Positions 1 through 11,700 of a stretch of 64,000 bases of DNA are shown here, piece by piece (the stretch's first letter is position 1; every line of letters starts with the position of its first letter). The DNA is from Cerrena zonata (lineage: Eukaryota > Basidiomycota > Agaricomycetes > Polyporales > Cerrenaceae). Both the position numbers and the translations under genes were made by a program. Below the pieces are notes generated by a model. That model had not been told where the DNA came from. It saw only the letters and a list, made by a program, of their open reading frames with translations, and did not search any database. The DNA lies in NCBI GenBank assembly GCA_038087015.1, contig JASBNA010000030.1, forward strand, positions 465,685 to 529,684. Direction: 5' to 3'.

Positions 1-1168
1 AATAAAACAGGTATCACAAGCATGATTCCAATATTCTTGACCAGTACCCTCCATTCTTGAATTTCGCTCTTGGAGAGCTGGTTGCAGACGCAGCTTTTGA
101 TTTTCTGCAGTATGAGGTAAGATGAGATACTCTCCTTGCTCAGCCTTCTGAAGAAGAAGAGAGTATAGGAAGAAGCCATTCAATATATCATCAGGGCGCA
201 TTTTTAGTGATACCCATGGTAGGCCTGGGCCATGTTGAGTATGTAAGTGATTGGGAAATGCAAGCTTGTTGTTGAGAATATAGGAGTGAGGATTGGATAG
301 TGACATATCATAGATTCGTGCACAGTTGGTAGCAGACAGCCTACATATATAAAATATTTAGTATCTTCTCATAGTATTTATATATACTCACCATCCAAAA
401 ACCTTGCATATTGTAAACAATTCAAGGAGTGAAACCTCAATAAAAAAATGCTTTGCAACTTGTAGGGCACTTGGGATACTGGAATAGTATGTGCGAGTAT
501 TTGACTCAGCATTTACATAGTAGTTATGATGGTATCGGATATGGCAAACTAGAAGTATATTGAATTAATATATCTGCAAAAATAGGGAATCTCATACCAT
601 GGCAATATAAAGATGTAGTGTAAACTGGTAATACACCTTCAGCCAGTGTAAAAAGAGTTGCTTGATGGGTGACTGGTTCAGTCAATGTTTGAATGTTGTT
701 GTTTAACCGAAAGTGGATACATTGTGGGTTTTGGCATACCCGTACAGGTGGATAAAAGGCACGATAGGCTACATTGATAGTAAATAAACACTAACAAGTA
801 AATGAGCAACAGAAAGGGTACAGACCTAGCTTCTCATGCAAAGCAAACTGATTGAAAAGTTGAATATCCTTCTGTTGTGCAGGTCTATGTAACATATCAC
901 CCATTGACATCATCCAAAGAACATCCTTGAACACAATCCAAAGATCTGCAATCAACAGAATGTCTACATTCATAGCACAAGCAAGCATATGTTCCATCTG
1001 GAATGGGATAGTAGATGGAGGGTGGGAAATATCAACTTGTTGAAACTTAATAGCGGGCATGAGAAAAGATGTCAATGTTATGAAAGAACAAAGGTGTTGT
1101 ACATCTACAGTGTGTAAGGTTGGCATGCCGATAATGGTAAGAGCAAGTTGTCCTAACTTTACAGACAT
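1..1168 (-). CDS. CxC5/CxC6 cysteine-cluster protein associated with KDZ transposons (3' part off the window)
   Basis: Read on the minus strand, exons join into one open frame that is still open at base 1. From the start at 1168 the N-terminal part includes HMLACAMNVDILLIADLW. After an intron at about 770-826 comes YPPVRVCQNPQCIHFRL, then LFTLAEGVLPVYTTSLYC, then CHIRYHHNYYV after a second intron and LSATNCARIYD after a third. The last readable part, EYWNHACDTCFI, begins another Cys cluster. Paired CxxxxC/CxxC cysteines with 'LPVY.TSLYC..C..RYH.NYYV' are the signature of the CxC5/CxC6 proteins found next to KDZ transposases in mushroom genomes. Its molecular role is not known to me; the cysteines suggest zinc binding. 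The start is uncertain: an in-frame non-ATG extension reaches 1234 and an upstream exon is possible. A KDZ transposase may lie left of the window. Confidence 0.72.
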
Positions 1169-1679
1169 ATTGCAGTAACTAGTTATAGACAAAGAGACAA
1201 TGTACAGGATGGTATCAATGGGCGATAGCAACAATAGGATATCATAGACAAGGTGACACCGTTGATATCAACAACAATGGTAATGATAGGGAATGGCGCA
1301 AGGAGGACGTTGCTGAAACATAGACATTTAGTACATATTTCAATCGGAAGATTTAGGCGTAGACGCACCTGGTACACTATAACTCAACCGCACAGCTGAC
1401 CTCAACAACGTTACAAAAAGCTTGATGGACTGTGAGAATGCGATCTCTGCAACACGAGGTTTGATAAGTGCCGCGTACAATGCAAGAGGGGGGGGGCGAA
1501 GTACGATATTTGATGACCACAATGTTCGACAGCAGGGCGCAATGTGCAGACGACGTTTGACACCGATCGTAGACGAAGACGATGAGGGTTAAACGAGGCA
1601 CAAAAGGGGGGCGACGGGGCCAACGAACCGTGAACAGAGAGTACAACGACAGGGGCAGGGATCAGCGGCGAGATAAGAA

Positions 1680-1775
1680 CCAACAACGACGACGAGGACC
1701 AACGAGGACGACCAACGATGAGGACGACCAACGAGGATGACCAACGATGAGGACGACCAACGAGGACGACAAGCT
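1680..1775. repeat. GACGACCAACGA(TGA)G minisatellite
   Basis: About six imperfect units of 12-16 bases (GACGACCAACGAG and GACGACCAACGATGAG) follow each other. They produce long low-complexity open frames on both strands, which I do not take as genes. Confidence 0.8.
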
Positions 1776-3906
1776 CGAAGAACAACGAGTGCAGTCAAAT
1801 GATCGCAGCGATCACAACGATCACAACGCATACGACGATTACGACGTGGACAGTGGTGGGGGCGAAAGCGAGACGAACGAGGAGCGTGTTCCCTTAAGTC
1901 AAGAGAGCAGTGATCGGAACGGGACGGAAGCGCTAATCGCTTGTCACATCGGCCTTCGTGGACTGGAGGAACGACCCCGTGGTAGTCCCGCAGTATCCCA
2001 ACCGTTAGCCACGTCTATGAGGCGCATTTCTCACAGACCATGTTCTTCTCGAATATCGATGTACGTTAGCGGTACCCTATCCGTGATGCAACAGGTATCG
2101 GAGGTAGGAACTATCATCTGTGGCGTATGCTTAGAGTTCGAGGGCCACCCCCACGTGGGCGTTTTTGGAAGCGGCCGGGTGTTATAGTCAGGAAGTTCAG
2201 GTAAAAGCGGACCGTTGGGAATCAAAAAGCAGAAATGTGTGGGGATTGAGCTTGAGAGAATGGTGTCCTGAAAGTGCAAATGATCCATTCTATGACATGG
2301 TACATCAAGAACACTTTCTCGAAGACGTAACATGTACCCACAGGTTCGTGTTTTCACGTTCCTTTCGCACACCTACCATCCAGGACCCTCCTCGACTCGG
2401 TCCCGAGGTACTAGCTCGTGATCCCACCCGCATGCATCAACCAACAAAGCTGGTGGACTGTATTGCGAATACTTGACAAGTCTGAGTATACCACTGTTTC
2501 CGACGAATTGGCCCCTCGACGCCAGGTCCTTACGGCAGAATGACATCTAATGTCGGTAAGGATCGGATCAATTCTCTAGTGACGAAGGTACCGGAATGCT
2601 TCGCGGGAGCGCGTGGAGACGCAGATGACTTTTAGAAGAAACAAGCAGCTTAAACGAGGAAGAAAGACTCACCAAAGTTGGACAGTCTTGCGAAGAGAAT
2701 GGTCTGATGTGATCCTCGTATTTCATGAGCTGAATCAGCTCACTTTGATCAGGTGGCGGGCCTGTAGAGGAAACGTCATTCAAATAAGATTGACTATTGT
2801 TGTAATGTTCCGATGCCCATAGAACGTCGGGGATGATGCGGCTAAGATTTGTATACAATAGGCCTGAGATCGACCGGGGCTCCCTCGTGTAAAGCTAGCA
2901 TTGCAATCTTTGCAAATGGATGTAGGCAAGTAGAAAATATGGTCACATCAAGGAAAGCATGCACCCCATCTAGAAGGCATTTTCAAATAGGTTCGGCTGC
3001 GACATACCAAGTCGGCATCATGCAAGTATCATGAGGTGGTACGTACGAACATCACCCTCCGAGTAATCCTCACGACGCAAGAGGCAGCAACACTGTGAAA
3101 GACTGTGAAGCATATATCTTTCGGACTTAACTCAAAACCCCAAGTTTCCCCGACTTGGAAAGGCATACGGAAGAATCAGTGTCGAAAGTAGCCCAGGGCT
3201 ATTTTCTCGAGCATTTCGATGGCATGAACTAGATATCAAGGTCCGAACATCGTGTCAGATACCGCCCAAGGAGCTATATCAGGTGGAGATCTCGGTATTA
3301 GCAGTGTCGTAAAGTGAGCGTAGTTAGTTAGCATGTGAGCCAGACTGTGTACGGAGAGTGTAGCCCTCTGGCGGGTGTGCTCAAAGTGAGAAGCGACCAA
3401 CAAAACTGAGGCCTCCAGAGGCCTGTTCAGCTCACACCGCCCCGTTGCTCCGGCGGGTCGCTAACAGAACTGAGGCTCGGTCGCAGATCAATCTGGTCTC
3501 GAGCCCTAAGTCATGGATCCGAATCAATGTATATAGAAGTATGTTGATAGTTATGATGCTAACCTAGAGGTCTTCTGTCACAGCAACTTACCCACAGCAT
3601 ATTCGGGTGCAAATGTTGTGATGGAGGAATGATGCTTTCATTGGGTCTGATTAGGCGGACTGAGAAGACAGTGCCACACTGCGCATCCTTACTTCCATGT
3701 TAGAAGTTATCACATACTGGTAGGTTTGCCGACGTAAGAGACGTCAATTCAAGTTTGATGGCAACCGAAAAGAGATGCCACCGGCGCCAAGGTATGGCGT
3801 TCAGTAGCGGTGGCACGTGGAAAGAAAGATAATTTATTAGCGCCTGTATCGCTTTGCGGTTGCTGAGATAGAAAGGCGCTCAGCATGTTGAGGAAGACGG
3901 TCCATT
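1776..3906. other. No recognisable gene; short repeats only
   Basis: I found no frame with a recognisable domain or a convincing exon chain here. There is a diverged direct repeat: 3393-3412 (GCGACCAACAAAACTGAGGC) and 3456-3476 (GGTCGCTAACAGAACTGAGGC). Between the copies the palindrome AGGCCTCCAGAGGCCT could fold into a hairpin. The stretch may be old transposon debris on the side of the KDZ-associated gene. The right end should hold the promoter of the SUZ gene. Confidence 0.4.
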
Positions 3907-4604
3907 ATGTCTGTAGCCAGCCACCCCCAGAGTCTGTCAGACCCATGGGACTCCCAACCGGTAACTAACATAACTCATAGTCAGGAGTGTGCATTAATTG
4001 ATAATCATGATGTTGACAGTCCTCTTACCAACCGACTGGGAAGGTCAATAAGACCGAAGCTATCCCAGATGATTGGGATAACGAAGAAGAGGTCGAAGAA
4101 GAGCCTCAGAAAGTCTGGGAGGATGCGTAAGTTGCCTAGTCACTCTATGACACTGGATTTGGACATCTATTTGTCATTAGGAACAGTAAGGCACCCATGC
4201 CAGAGCTTCTCATTTCATCATCCACAATGGCCACTTCCGCACCCCCTCCTGCCGCGTTTCAGCCAACCTTGCGAATATTGAAACGGCCCACTCCATCCGT
4301 TTCTGCTGCCTCCTCAGGAGCACCGGACTCACAGCAGAAGTCATATGCTGAGCGGGAGGCGCAATACCAAGCCGCTCGGCAACGTATCTTTGGAGCTGCT
4401 TCCCCGTCCACGTCGGTAAATTTTGGGGACGGTGATACGTCGCAGGAGATCATTCCCCCTTTGTCTACCAATAATACCCAAGGACCATGTCTCCCACCCG
4501 CTACAATCATTCGAAACCCTAAGGGTCCAGATGTGGGACATGGCGATGGTCCATCTAAAGGTTTCAATCGCTCGAAGGGAAAGCCACCAAATACTTCGAG
4601 CTAG
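3907..4604 (+). CDS. SUZ / SUZ-C domain protein (SZRD1-like)
   Basis: Three exons, 3907-3960, 4020-4126 and 4181-4604, give about 193 residues. An acidic N-terminal stretch (DDWDNEEEVEEE, then KVWEDA) precedes the SUZ domain, which starts at LRILKRP (about residue 85) and ends in EREAQYQAARQRIFG (about 112-126). The SUZ-C tail follows as IRNPKGPD...SKGFNRSKG near the C-terminus. This order and size match SZRD1-type proteins. SUZ domains bind RNA, and SUZ-C is a small conserved tail in RNA-associated proteins, so a role in cytoplasmic mRNA metabolism is inferred. Both introns have GT..AG ends and keep the frame: the first falls between codons, the second inside an Ala codon. The 3' end converges on DUG1 with about 240 bases between the stops. 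Confidence 0.85.
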
Positions 4605-4843
4605 CTTACAACGATGTTACGCCCATCAACTGGAATGTACTCTAGATGTATATCACCTTTCCTGCTGTATCCATTTGCTTTTATCGCCAGTCCACTTCAG
4701 TGTTAGATATCACCGTCAAGAACTTCATCGCATCGTCATTGCCGTTACACAGATATAATTTGGTGGTCACTATTGGTACACAATCTCTCATATTCCCGAC
4801 AGAACTGACTACAAATTTCCCCACTATGGATACAGACTTAGTC

Positions 4844-6746
4844 TTAGGCCGAAGGGCTGGCCAATTCGTAAAGGTATGTGCCCAACAATTTACTCTGATA
4901 AATACCGCTGACATCAGTAAACCTGTGACAGATACTGGGAATGAGATACGTACTCCTTCGATGAAGTTGGAGATGTCCATCTTCTCATTGGTGGAGCTGG
5001 TTCTTTACGTCAATAATACTGACGTATAAGGAATCTGCTGACTTACTGTGCACCGTCGTCAGCACGACCCATCGGGAGTAGCAAGACATTGACACCAAGG
5101 TTGTCAGCAAAGGTGAGGGTTACCGGGATGGATCCGCCTTCGCGTGTAAAGTTGGGGTCTTGAAGATAGACGGCCTATATCTTGGTGAGAGATCGCACTA
5201 CTAAAAAATAACTGTTACTAAACCTACTTGAGTGGCTCTCCTAGCGGCCTCGTAGTTCCAGTGTGTTGGGTCAGCAGCCCAAGGCTTTCCGCCGTGAAGG
5301 AAGTCGACCTTCACTTGATTCTTCGTGCCTAATAGGGCGAATTCAGACTCGATGTAGGACTTGACCTTCTTGGTAATGTCATCCAGGTCTTGGTTGGGAA
5401 CAAGACTGTGATGAATATTAATTGCTACTCAAAATGATCAAGGGAGGCTGATACGCACCGCAAACTGAATTTTCCAGAGATGGTAGCTGGAATGACGGTC
5501 TTCGCGCCAGCGCCAGAGAAGGCACCAGCAATACCGTGCAGGGACAACGATGGGTTGCGACTGCGAGCCATGAGAATGTCCACCTTGCTATCTGAGTTGG
5601 CCACATCACCACCTGCAGCGTCATTCAAGTCCTTAACCTCGTAATCGGTATCCTCATATCGTTTGCTAGATCAGACAATAATCAGTATTCTCAATACTAG
5701 AACAAAGGGAAAGGGACGTACATTTCGGCGGCGGATATGGCGACGACATCATCATAAATGCCTGGGATGAGGATGCGTCCGTCAATACCGACCAGCTTAC
5801 TCATGACAGAAATAAGGGCAGTCATGGGCTCGTACACGGCGCCTCCATAGATACCGGAATGGAGGTCAGCGCCAGGACCTGTTACTGTGATTTCGTAATA
5901 TGCGATACCACGAAGACCATAGGTTAAGCAAGGAGTACGAGTGTTGAGCCAGTAGTTGTCAGACTATGCAGGAAGTGTAAGAATGGGAATCGTTTATCCA
6001 CATTTGGTGCATGTGAATCCTTACAATGCAGACACAATCGACATCGCCGAACCAGCCATCTTGCCCTTCTTCGCTTCACTAGCAATGAGATCATCAAGGC
6101 CTTCACTACCGCTTTCTTCCATTCCCTCGAAGCAGAAAACCATGTTGACAGGCAATGGGGTGTTGAGAGTATGATGAGCCTCAAGAACGTTCAGCCATCC
6201 AAGGATGGGGCCCTTGTCATCAGTAGAGCCTCTTCCGTACAATTTCTTCGATTTTTCATCGACGTAGAGCTCGAATGGTTCAGTGTTCCACCCATCACCC
6301 TTGCTGGCCTAGTAAAATTATAACATATACATATCCAAAAAGATATTACGAATATGGAGGAAGGGATTACGACGTACGGGTTGTACGTCGAAATGGCCGT
6401 AGACAAGGACAGTTTTCTTTTTGGGATCATTTCCAATACGCCCGAGGATAGCAGGAGGGAGATCAATGGTCTGTCCATCAAGTTCCTGCGTACCTAGAGG
6501 GACTTGCTGAGTCGTAACACCATATTGTTTGAGCTGGCCTTCAAGCCAGGAGGCCATCGCTATCACATCCTTTCGCTTAGACGCGTCCGCGGAAACACTA
6601 TAGAATTTGAGAATCCCGATGGGTCGGGTGAGATAGTAGATCTATGATCAACATTACCTCTGAATCGCAACAGCTTCTGCAAGACGACTGATGAATGGCC
6701 CTTTGTTATCGTCGATGAATTTGAGAAAGGGCTGAGGAGCAACCAT
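4844..6746 (-). CDS. DUG1: Cys-Gly metallodipeptidase DUG1 (M20 family)
   Basis: A zinc dipeptidase that cuts Cys-Gly during glutathione breakdown in the cytosol. The start [18 protein letters not shown] and the joined [18 protein letters not shown] are typical of the family. Metal and catalytic residues are visible: His in VYGHFDVQP, Asp in [10 protein letters not shown], the Glu pair in [12 protein letters not shown], Asp in [18 protein letters not shown], and the C-terminal His. That last motif, DDGAHS, is split by an intron (GCACA/GTAAGT) and continues as [13 protein letters not shown]; a final exon gives [16 protein letters not shown] and the stop at 4844. Length, near 480 residues, fits the family and all landmarks are present. 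It is tandem with the alpha/beta hydrolase on the same strand, 393 bases away. Confidence 0.93.
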
Positions 6747-7139
6747 TGTTATTGTTATTTCTCGAAGAGTAAGATGGTACAACAGATGATCGTGATAGTA
6801 CTAGCGGTGGGAGTAGATATCCGGATCGTGGGATTGGCCGTAGGCTGCCTCGAGTCAAATATATACAAACAAGGACCTACTTCTCAGACAGATTGAAAGC
6901 ACTAATAAATTATAGCCTTTGACACTAAGTTCAAGACAACTTACAACAGGTTCTCGACATCCTACAGCACGTTCAACATGCCTAATCTCTCTAGTCAACG
7001 ATCAATCGAATGTTTCATATACACTTCGCCGGGTTAGCCTGGAGTACTAATCGTGGTTGGAAAGGTAAGTCAACGGGTCTATATTACATTTATTAAGGTC
7101 CTCCGGGTATACTTCCATAATTGTTTCACCGTGAGTCAT

Positions 7140-8529
7140 CTACAGCCTGCTTGTATTCGTAACTCGACTGCTTTCCTTTTCGAGAACATCGTATATAGCC
7201 TTCGCGAGCCCCTTAGGCTGGGTCTGAACAATCTTGAAGGTGATCATATGTAAGTACGGAGGGATGATGATTATTGCCGTAGTAGCTAAAGTACTTACCA
7301 AATGACCAGCCTTTGGTACCCTTGTGGCAGACGCATATTTCCCTTGACATGCCTGTTCCAGCACCGCTCGTTTCCAAAACCCTGGACTAAAGGATAGAAA
7401 GCAAATAAGCACACGCTATGAATTACATTGCTACATGTATACTTGCATGTAGTCATCAATCTGACCATATATAATATGGACAGGAAGCATAGAGCAAAGG
7501 GTTCCAAGATATTTGTAAGTCCGAGCGCGTCCGAGGATATCACGATATGCAGCCTATTGAACAGTTCAGATAAAGCCATTGCTTCTGATACAAGAATACT
7601 AGTAGTACCGCTTCGCTAAGTTTCTCGCATTTCAGTGTCACACCCTGCTCATTAGGGTACAAAGTTGTTGGGAGTTCGCGCATGCCATGCTCCTAAATTC
7701 CCACAACACCTTGTAAGTCGGAATAACCTGATGTAATGTACTGCTCACTGTATATATTTTTAGCACTCTCGGGTCCCAAATCTTGAAGGAAGCCCTTGAG
7801 CGAAGGGCCTCGAAAGCATCTTCTCGGGACAGCCATTTGTCTCGACGCTTCACAGCGCCAGCAGCAAGATCCAATTTCTGTTCACCTAATTCTTCGAGAG
7901 GCGGCGGTTTAGGGAAGGTCATGGGCTCGACGAGGATCAAGAATTTAAAGTTCAGCGGAGGATAGAAGGTGTTGGCCAACGACCTAGATGGATATAGCTT
8001 CGCTACTCTGGTATAACATCATGCAAAACTCACAGCGCTATTGCACCCATCGAATGACCTATGCCTACAAGGTTTCTAGTGCCGAAGTCGACAGGAATAC
8101 CTGTACCCAATCCTGTAAGGAACCCGTGTACGCTTCGAGCATATTCCTCCCAACCGACTGTCAGGTGCCATACGATCATTAGCCGTCTCGATGATGTATG
8201 AAGACTCATGACGTACAGACTTCTTCGTAGCCATAAGACAACTCTGCTTCGTTCAGCGCTGCAGCATCTCCATGATTTGGACAATCCAAACTCCAAAACT
8301 CTCGAATCCGTTGGCGGGTGTTGCCTGGACTTTCTACCAGAGACAGAAGATCGTCAAAAGTTGGCTCCCATTGTTCCTTATGAAAGCCAGTCCCATGCGT
8401 GAAAATGACAGTCAGGGCATCAGGATCCTCGGAGAAAAGCTTTGGATGCCAATAGCGCTTCGCAGTAACCACCAGTGGGTAACGAGGCCGAGGGTCAAAA
8501 ACGTAGCATTCGTGCTGGAGGGAGTTCAT
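7140..8529 (-). CDS. Alpha/beta hydrolase
   Basis: Read from MNSLQHECYVFDPRPRYPL, the first true ATG in the frame. The oxyanion-hole segment is TVIFTHGTGFHKEQWEP and the strand after it is EFWSLDCPNHGDAA. The nucleophile elbow G-H-S-M-G lies in NLVGIGHSMGAIAL, about residue 140. A cap region follows (LILVEPMTFPKPPPLEEL), and the likely catalytic His is in KAGHLV near the end, followed after an intron by QPKGLAKAIYDVLEKES. This is the AB hydrolase-1 fold. Fungal members include proteins labelled toxin-biosynthesis hydrolases, but nothing here fixes the substrate. There is no secretory signal, so it is probably intracellular. The neighbours do not form a metabolite cluster that would hint at a pathway. 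Confidence 0.8.
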
Positions 8530-8786
8530 TATTACCTGTTGAAATAGGTTGTACACGTTTTGTCCATAATATATATGGTGCTATATAGCCGACGGCCATT
8601 GTACACACGAAAAACTATTTTGTATATAGTCTAGCTCCGTGATAAGCTAGTAGCCGGTATGCATGTGGCAATTCATTCAGTCAGACGACTAGAGTACATA
8701 TATGAGCGGGGAACTTTTGGAGGACTTTCACATGCGATAACGTTAACTTGACTACATATATATACATTCATCAACCTATGTATGTG

Positions 8787-11700
8787 CTACGTCGTTTGGC
8801 TCTCACTCTTCAACTCCATCAGATTAGTTATGGCTTGCTGTAACAATGCAAGCGTGTCCTCGAGTTTTCCAAACCTAGTGTTGAAGCTGTCTTGGATCGA
8901 CCGTACAGTAGACTCGAGCAATTCTAATCTATCTGCAGTAGTTGACGGTTCTGAATCTTCGTCATCTACGCGCTCCCTAGCCCGTACCAGAGGATGAGTG
9001 TATACATGTAATGTTTCTCTATTGACTCTCTCAGAGGGTTCAGCACCTTTGACAGTGCATATGTTGCAAACAAATCGGTCCTCTAGCGCGAAAAGTAAGT
9101 ATAAATCTTGAAAGCAAATCAGATTCTCGTACTCGATTCTAAGCCGTACCACCAGGTTGGTTGAATGAAGGTCTTGTTGCAAGCAACACAGGGCAACAAG
9201 GTTTGTGATTCACATGAGTCGCAAATGACACAATCTTCAAGAACTGTTTAGATCACTGTCATGAATTGCGAGCCAAACAGGTACTTACCGGTGCACACAG
9301 TGCAATACCAACATGGCATTTCAGTGGGAGAATGACAGGCGAAACAGTTGGAAAGTTTAGCTGCTGTGGAAGAACGAGACGACTGCTGGTCGTCAGATCC
9401 AGCCTCTTCCTCTGTCGAAGACTTATGACCGGACTTCTCGCCAGACGCATCTTCATCACCATCACCACCCTCTTCGTTCTTAACCTCGCGAGTCTCGTCC
9501 GTTTCGTCTTCAGCTTCGTCTGAATCGCTCTCCGAAGTATCACCAGCGTTAGGTCCACGATATCGATCTAATTCAGACTGGGCATTGGAAGCCGCGTCTA
9601 TGAGATCTCGCCAATGCACATAAGTACGTATCTTCATGAAGGTGTGGGTTGGAAGATGGGGTTTCTCGAGGTAGTCGCGATTTTGCGCAGTAACAGTGAC
9701 CGAATAGCATCTAGGGTCGTCACAGAAGTCAACCGTGTGCCAGAGTTCAGAGTCATTCTTTCTGCAATCCATACATATGATTCTGGCACCTCCAATAGGT
9801 TCTCCACACCCATCGCATGGAATGTCGCTGTATCAGGAAGGACTTTTCAGTACCCGAGCATTCGCATAAACTGCATGATTGACTTACAAATGTTTTGGAA
9901 GGGTACGTAATAATTCCTTGCGTATGTTGAGTGCCATAAGAGCATCGTCCGGTATCAAAGCTTTCCTGCTTGCTAGAAACTCTTCTGTTTCTTCGGACGA
10001 AGGTGGCGGGCCGTATTCCCATGTGCGGATATTGAGTTCAACGTATCGTCTTCTTAAATCTCTCCTACCACGGAAATACGACCATGACCACATCTTACGA
10101 CGCGTTTGCATCATGATCGTATCCCTTGCAAATCTCCAGAGAGCCCGAGGCGCGTTCTCCTCGAATTCCATTGGCGACGGTCGATGTACCATGATATCAG
10201 GAGGTATTCGTCTGACAATAAAGCGGCTTGCATAATTATCTTCGGTCACATTGTCGGGGGAGAAACCTTTGAAACCTATAAGGGATCCTTTCTCGTCTAT
10301 GCGGCCTTTGTAGTATTCTTGCGGGGAGCCAGATTCGTATGTAATCTGGAAGTCAACTTCGACAACGCCATCGTCAGAGATCGAGTAAGTTCCCTCGAGA
10401 ACGTAGGAGTCCAAATCGTAATCCACCCCAGAGGCCCGAAAGGCGTAGTCGTTCTCAGGCACTGGCTCAAAGATCCACACCCACATGAGGTTCTCTGGAA
10501 ATTCATCGAGTACGTATATGTATCCGGTCCATTGCCCAAAGCTATATCCTAACGTCAGCACATTGTTCGATATCCAATTTCGTACGTACATGATGCCCGT
10601 AGGTGGAGGGGTAGTGATTGCTTTCTCGTAGATGTATGATATGTCTTCAGTTACTCGTAGAGGATAATTTAGGGTTGTGTCAAGTTCAGAATTATAGCCA
10701 TTCTCGTCTACCAACGCCTGGGTGACAGAGTTCGAGTACGAGAAGTGTTGGTCAACAATATTGGATATCGTCCACAACTCTGACGAATCGTATATGTTGG
10801 CGAACTATATCTCTGATGTGAATACCTGTTCTAACCGAAAGTATTTATTTAATGGTGCTCACCAACCCACATGCAACTGTCTTAAACTGGTCGTCTGTGT
10901 TCAAGTTTTTTTGCTCATACAAAGCTATCCAAAACTCAACGAGAGGTGTCAATGAAGATGGAGGTAACTTACTTTGTAGGTCTGTCTGTCGGGTTTTGAG
11001 CGCCTCAAAAAGGTAAGATACACTCTCCGCAGAATCCCAGAGTTCGTCGTCATGAAGAAGTGCGCTTTGTGCGACGCGGAAAATCTTGAGATCGCGTTCT
11101 AGAAGCAGATACAACAAGGGTAGGAGATACTAGGACCAGCCGGTCAGTCAGTGTGAACACGAGAAACCGATATCGAAGTACCTTTTCAATCTTCCATGAC
11201 CTGCGACAACATAGACAGTATCCAAGGCATCTATATCGAAGCGTATGTCTTGTAAATTCCTTTTGATACGAGCCTCTTCGTATTCCATGTAAGGCAGAAA
11301 TTTTTCATGTAGCTCTTCCGGGAGTTCTGAGGCCTGTAGTCCTGAAGATATATCAACAATGGTTGGCCAAACCTTGCTCAGATAGTAATCGATATCGTAA
11401 CGGTTTCCAGGTAATATGCGGGGGCGCAATGCATACATTAAATCCATGATACGATTAATCTTCTCCATGTATCTTGTAGCAGCAAATTGCCAGCCTAATC
11501 CGAAAGGAAGTCCATGAAGGGCATCTTGCATCAAGCATGAAACCTAACTTACCTGTGGCCCAGTACGCGATCCAGTGTTGCAAACTATTGCAATCCATAA
11601 GCTAATGGTGATGCTTTCTCGTAACCGGCACTCACCTCCAATTCAACTCCGTTGGCATTGACTCGGTGAAACGATTAATCTCAGCAATAGTGACATATCC

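Noticed and set aside
1411..2187. Long open frames on both strands rich in Arg/Ser/Val or Asp/Arg
   Set aside because: They follow the GACGACCAACGAG minisatellite and low-complexity DNA, begin with non-ATG codons in part, and show no domain.
4646..5029. Plus-strand open frame of 127 codons after the SUZ gene
   Set aside because: It overlaps the last exons of DUG1 on the other strand, which splice correctly to the conserved DDGAHS and FIEGSKLL motifs.
9259..9558. Lys/Arg-rich minus-strand open frame
   Set aside because: It is a shadow of the acidic linker between the two zinc-finger parts of the EF-hand/ZZ gene.
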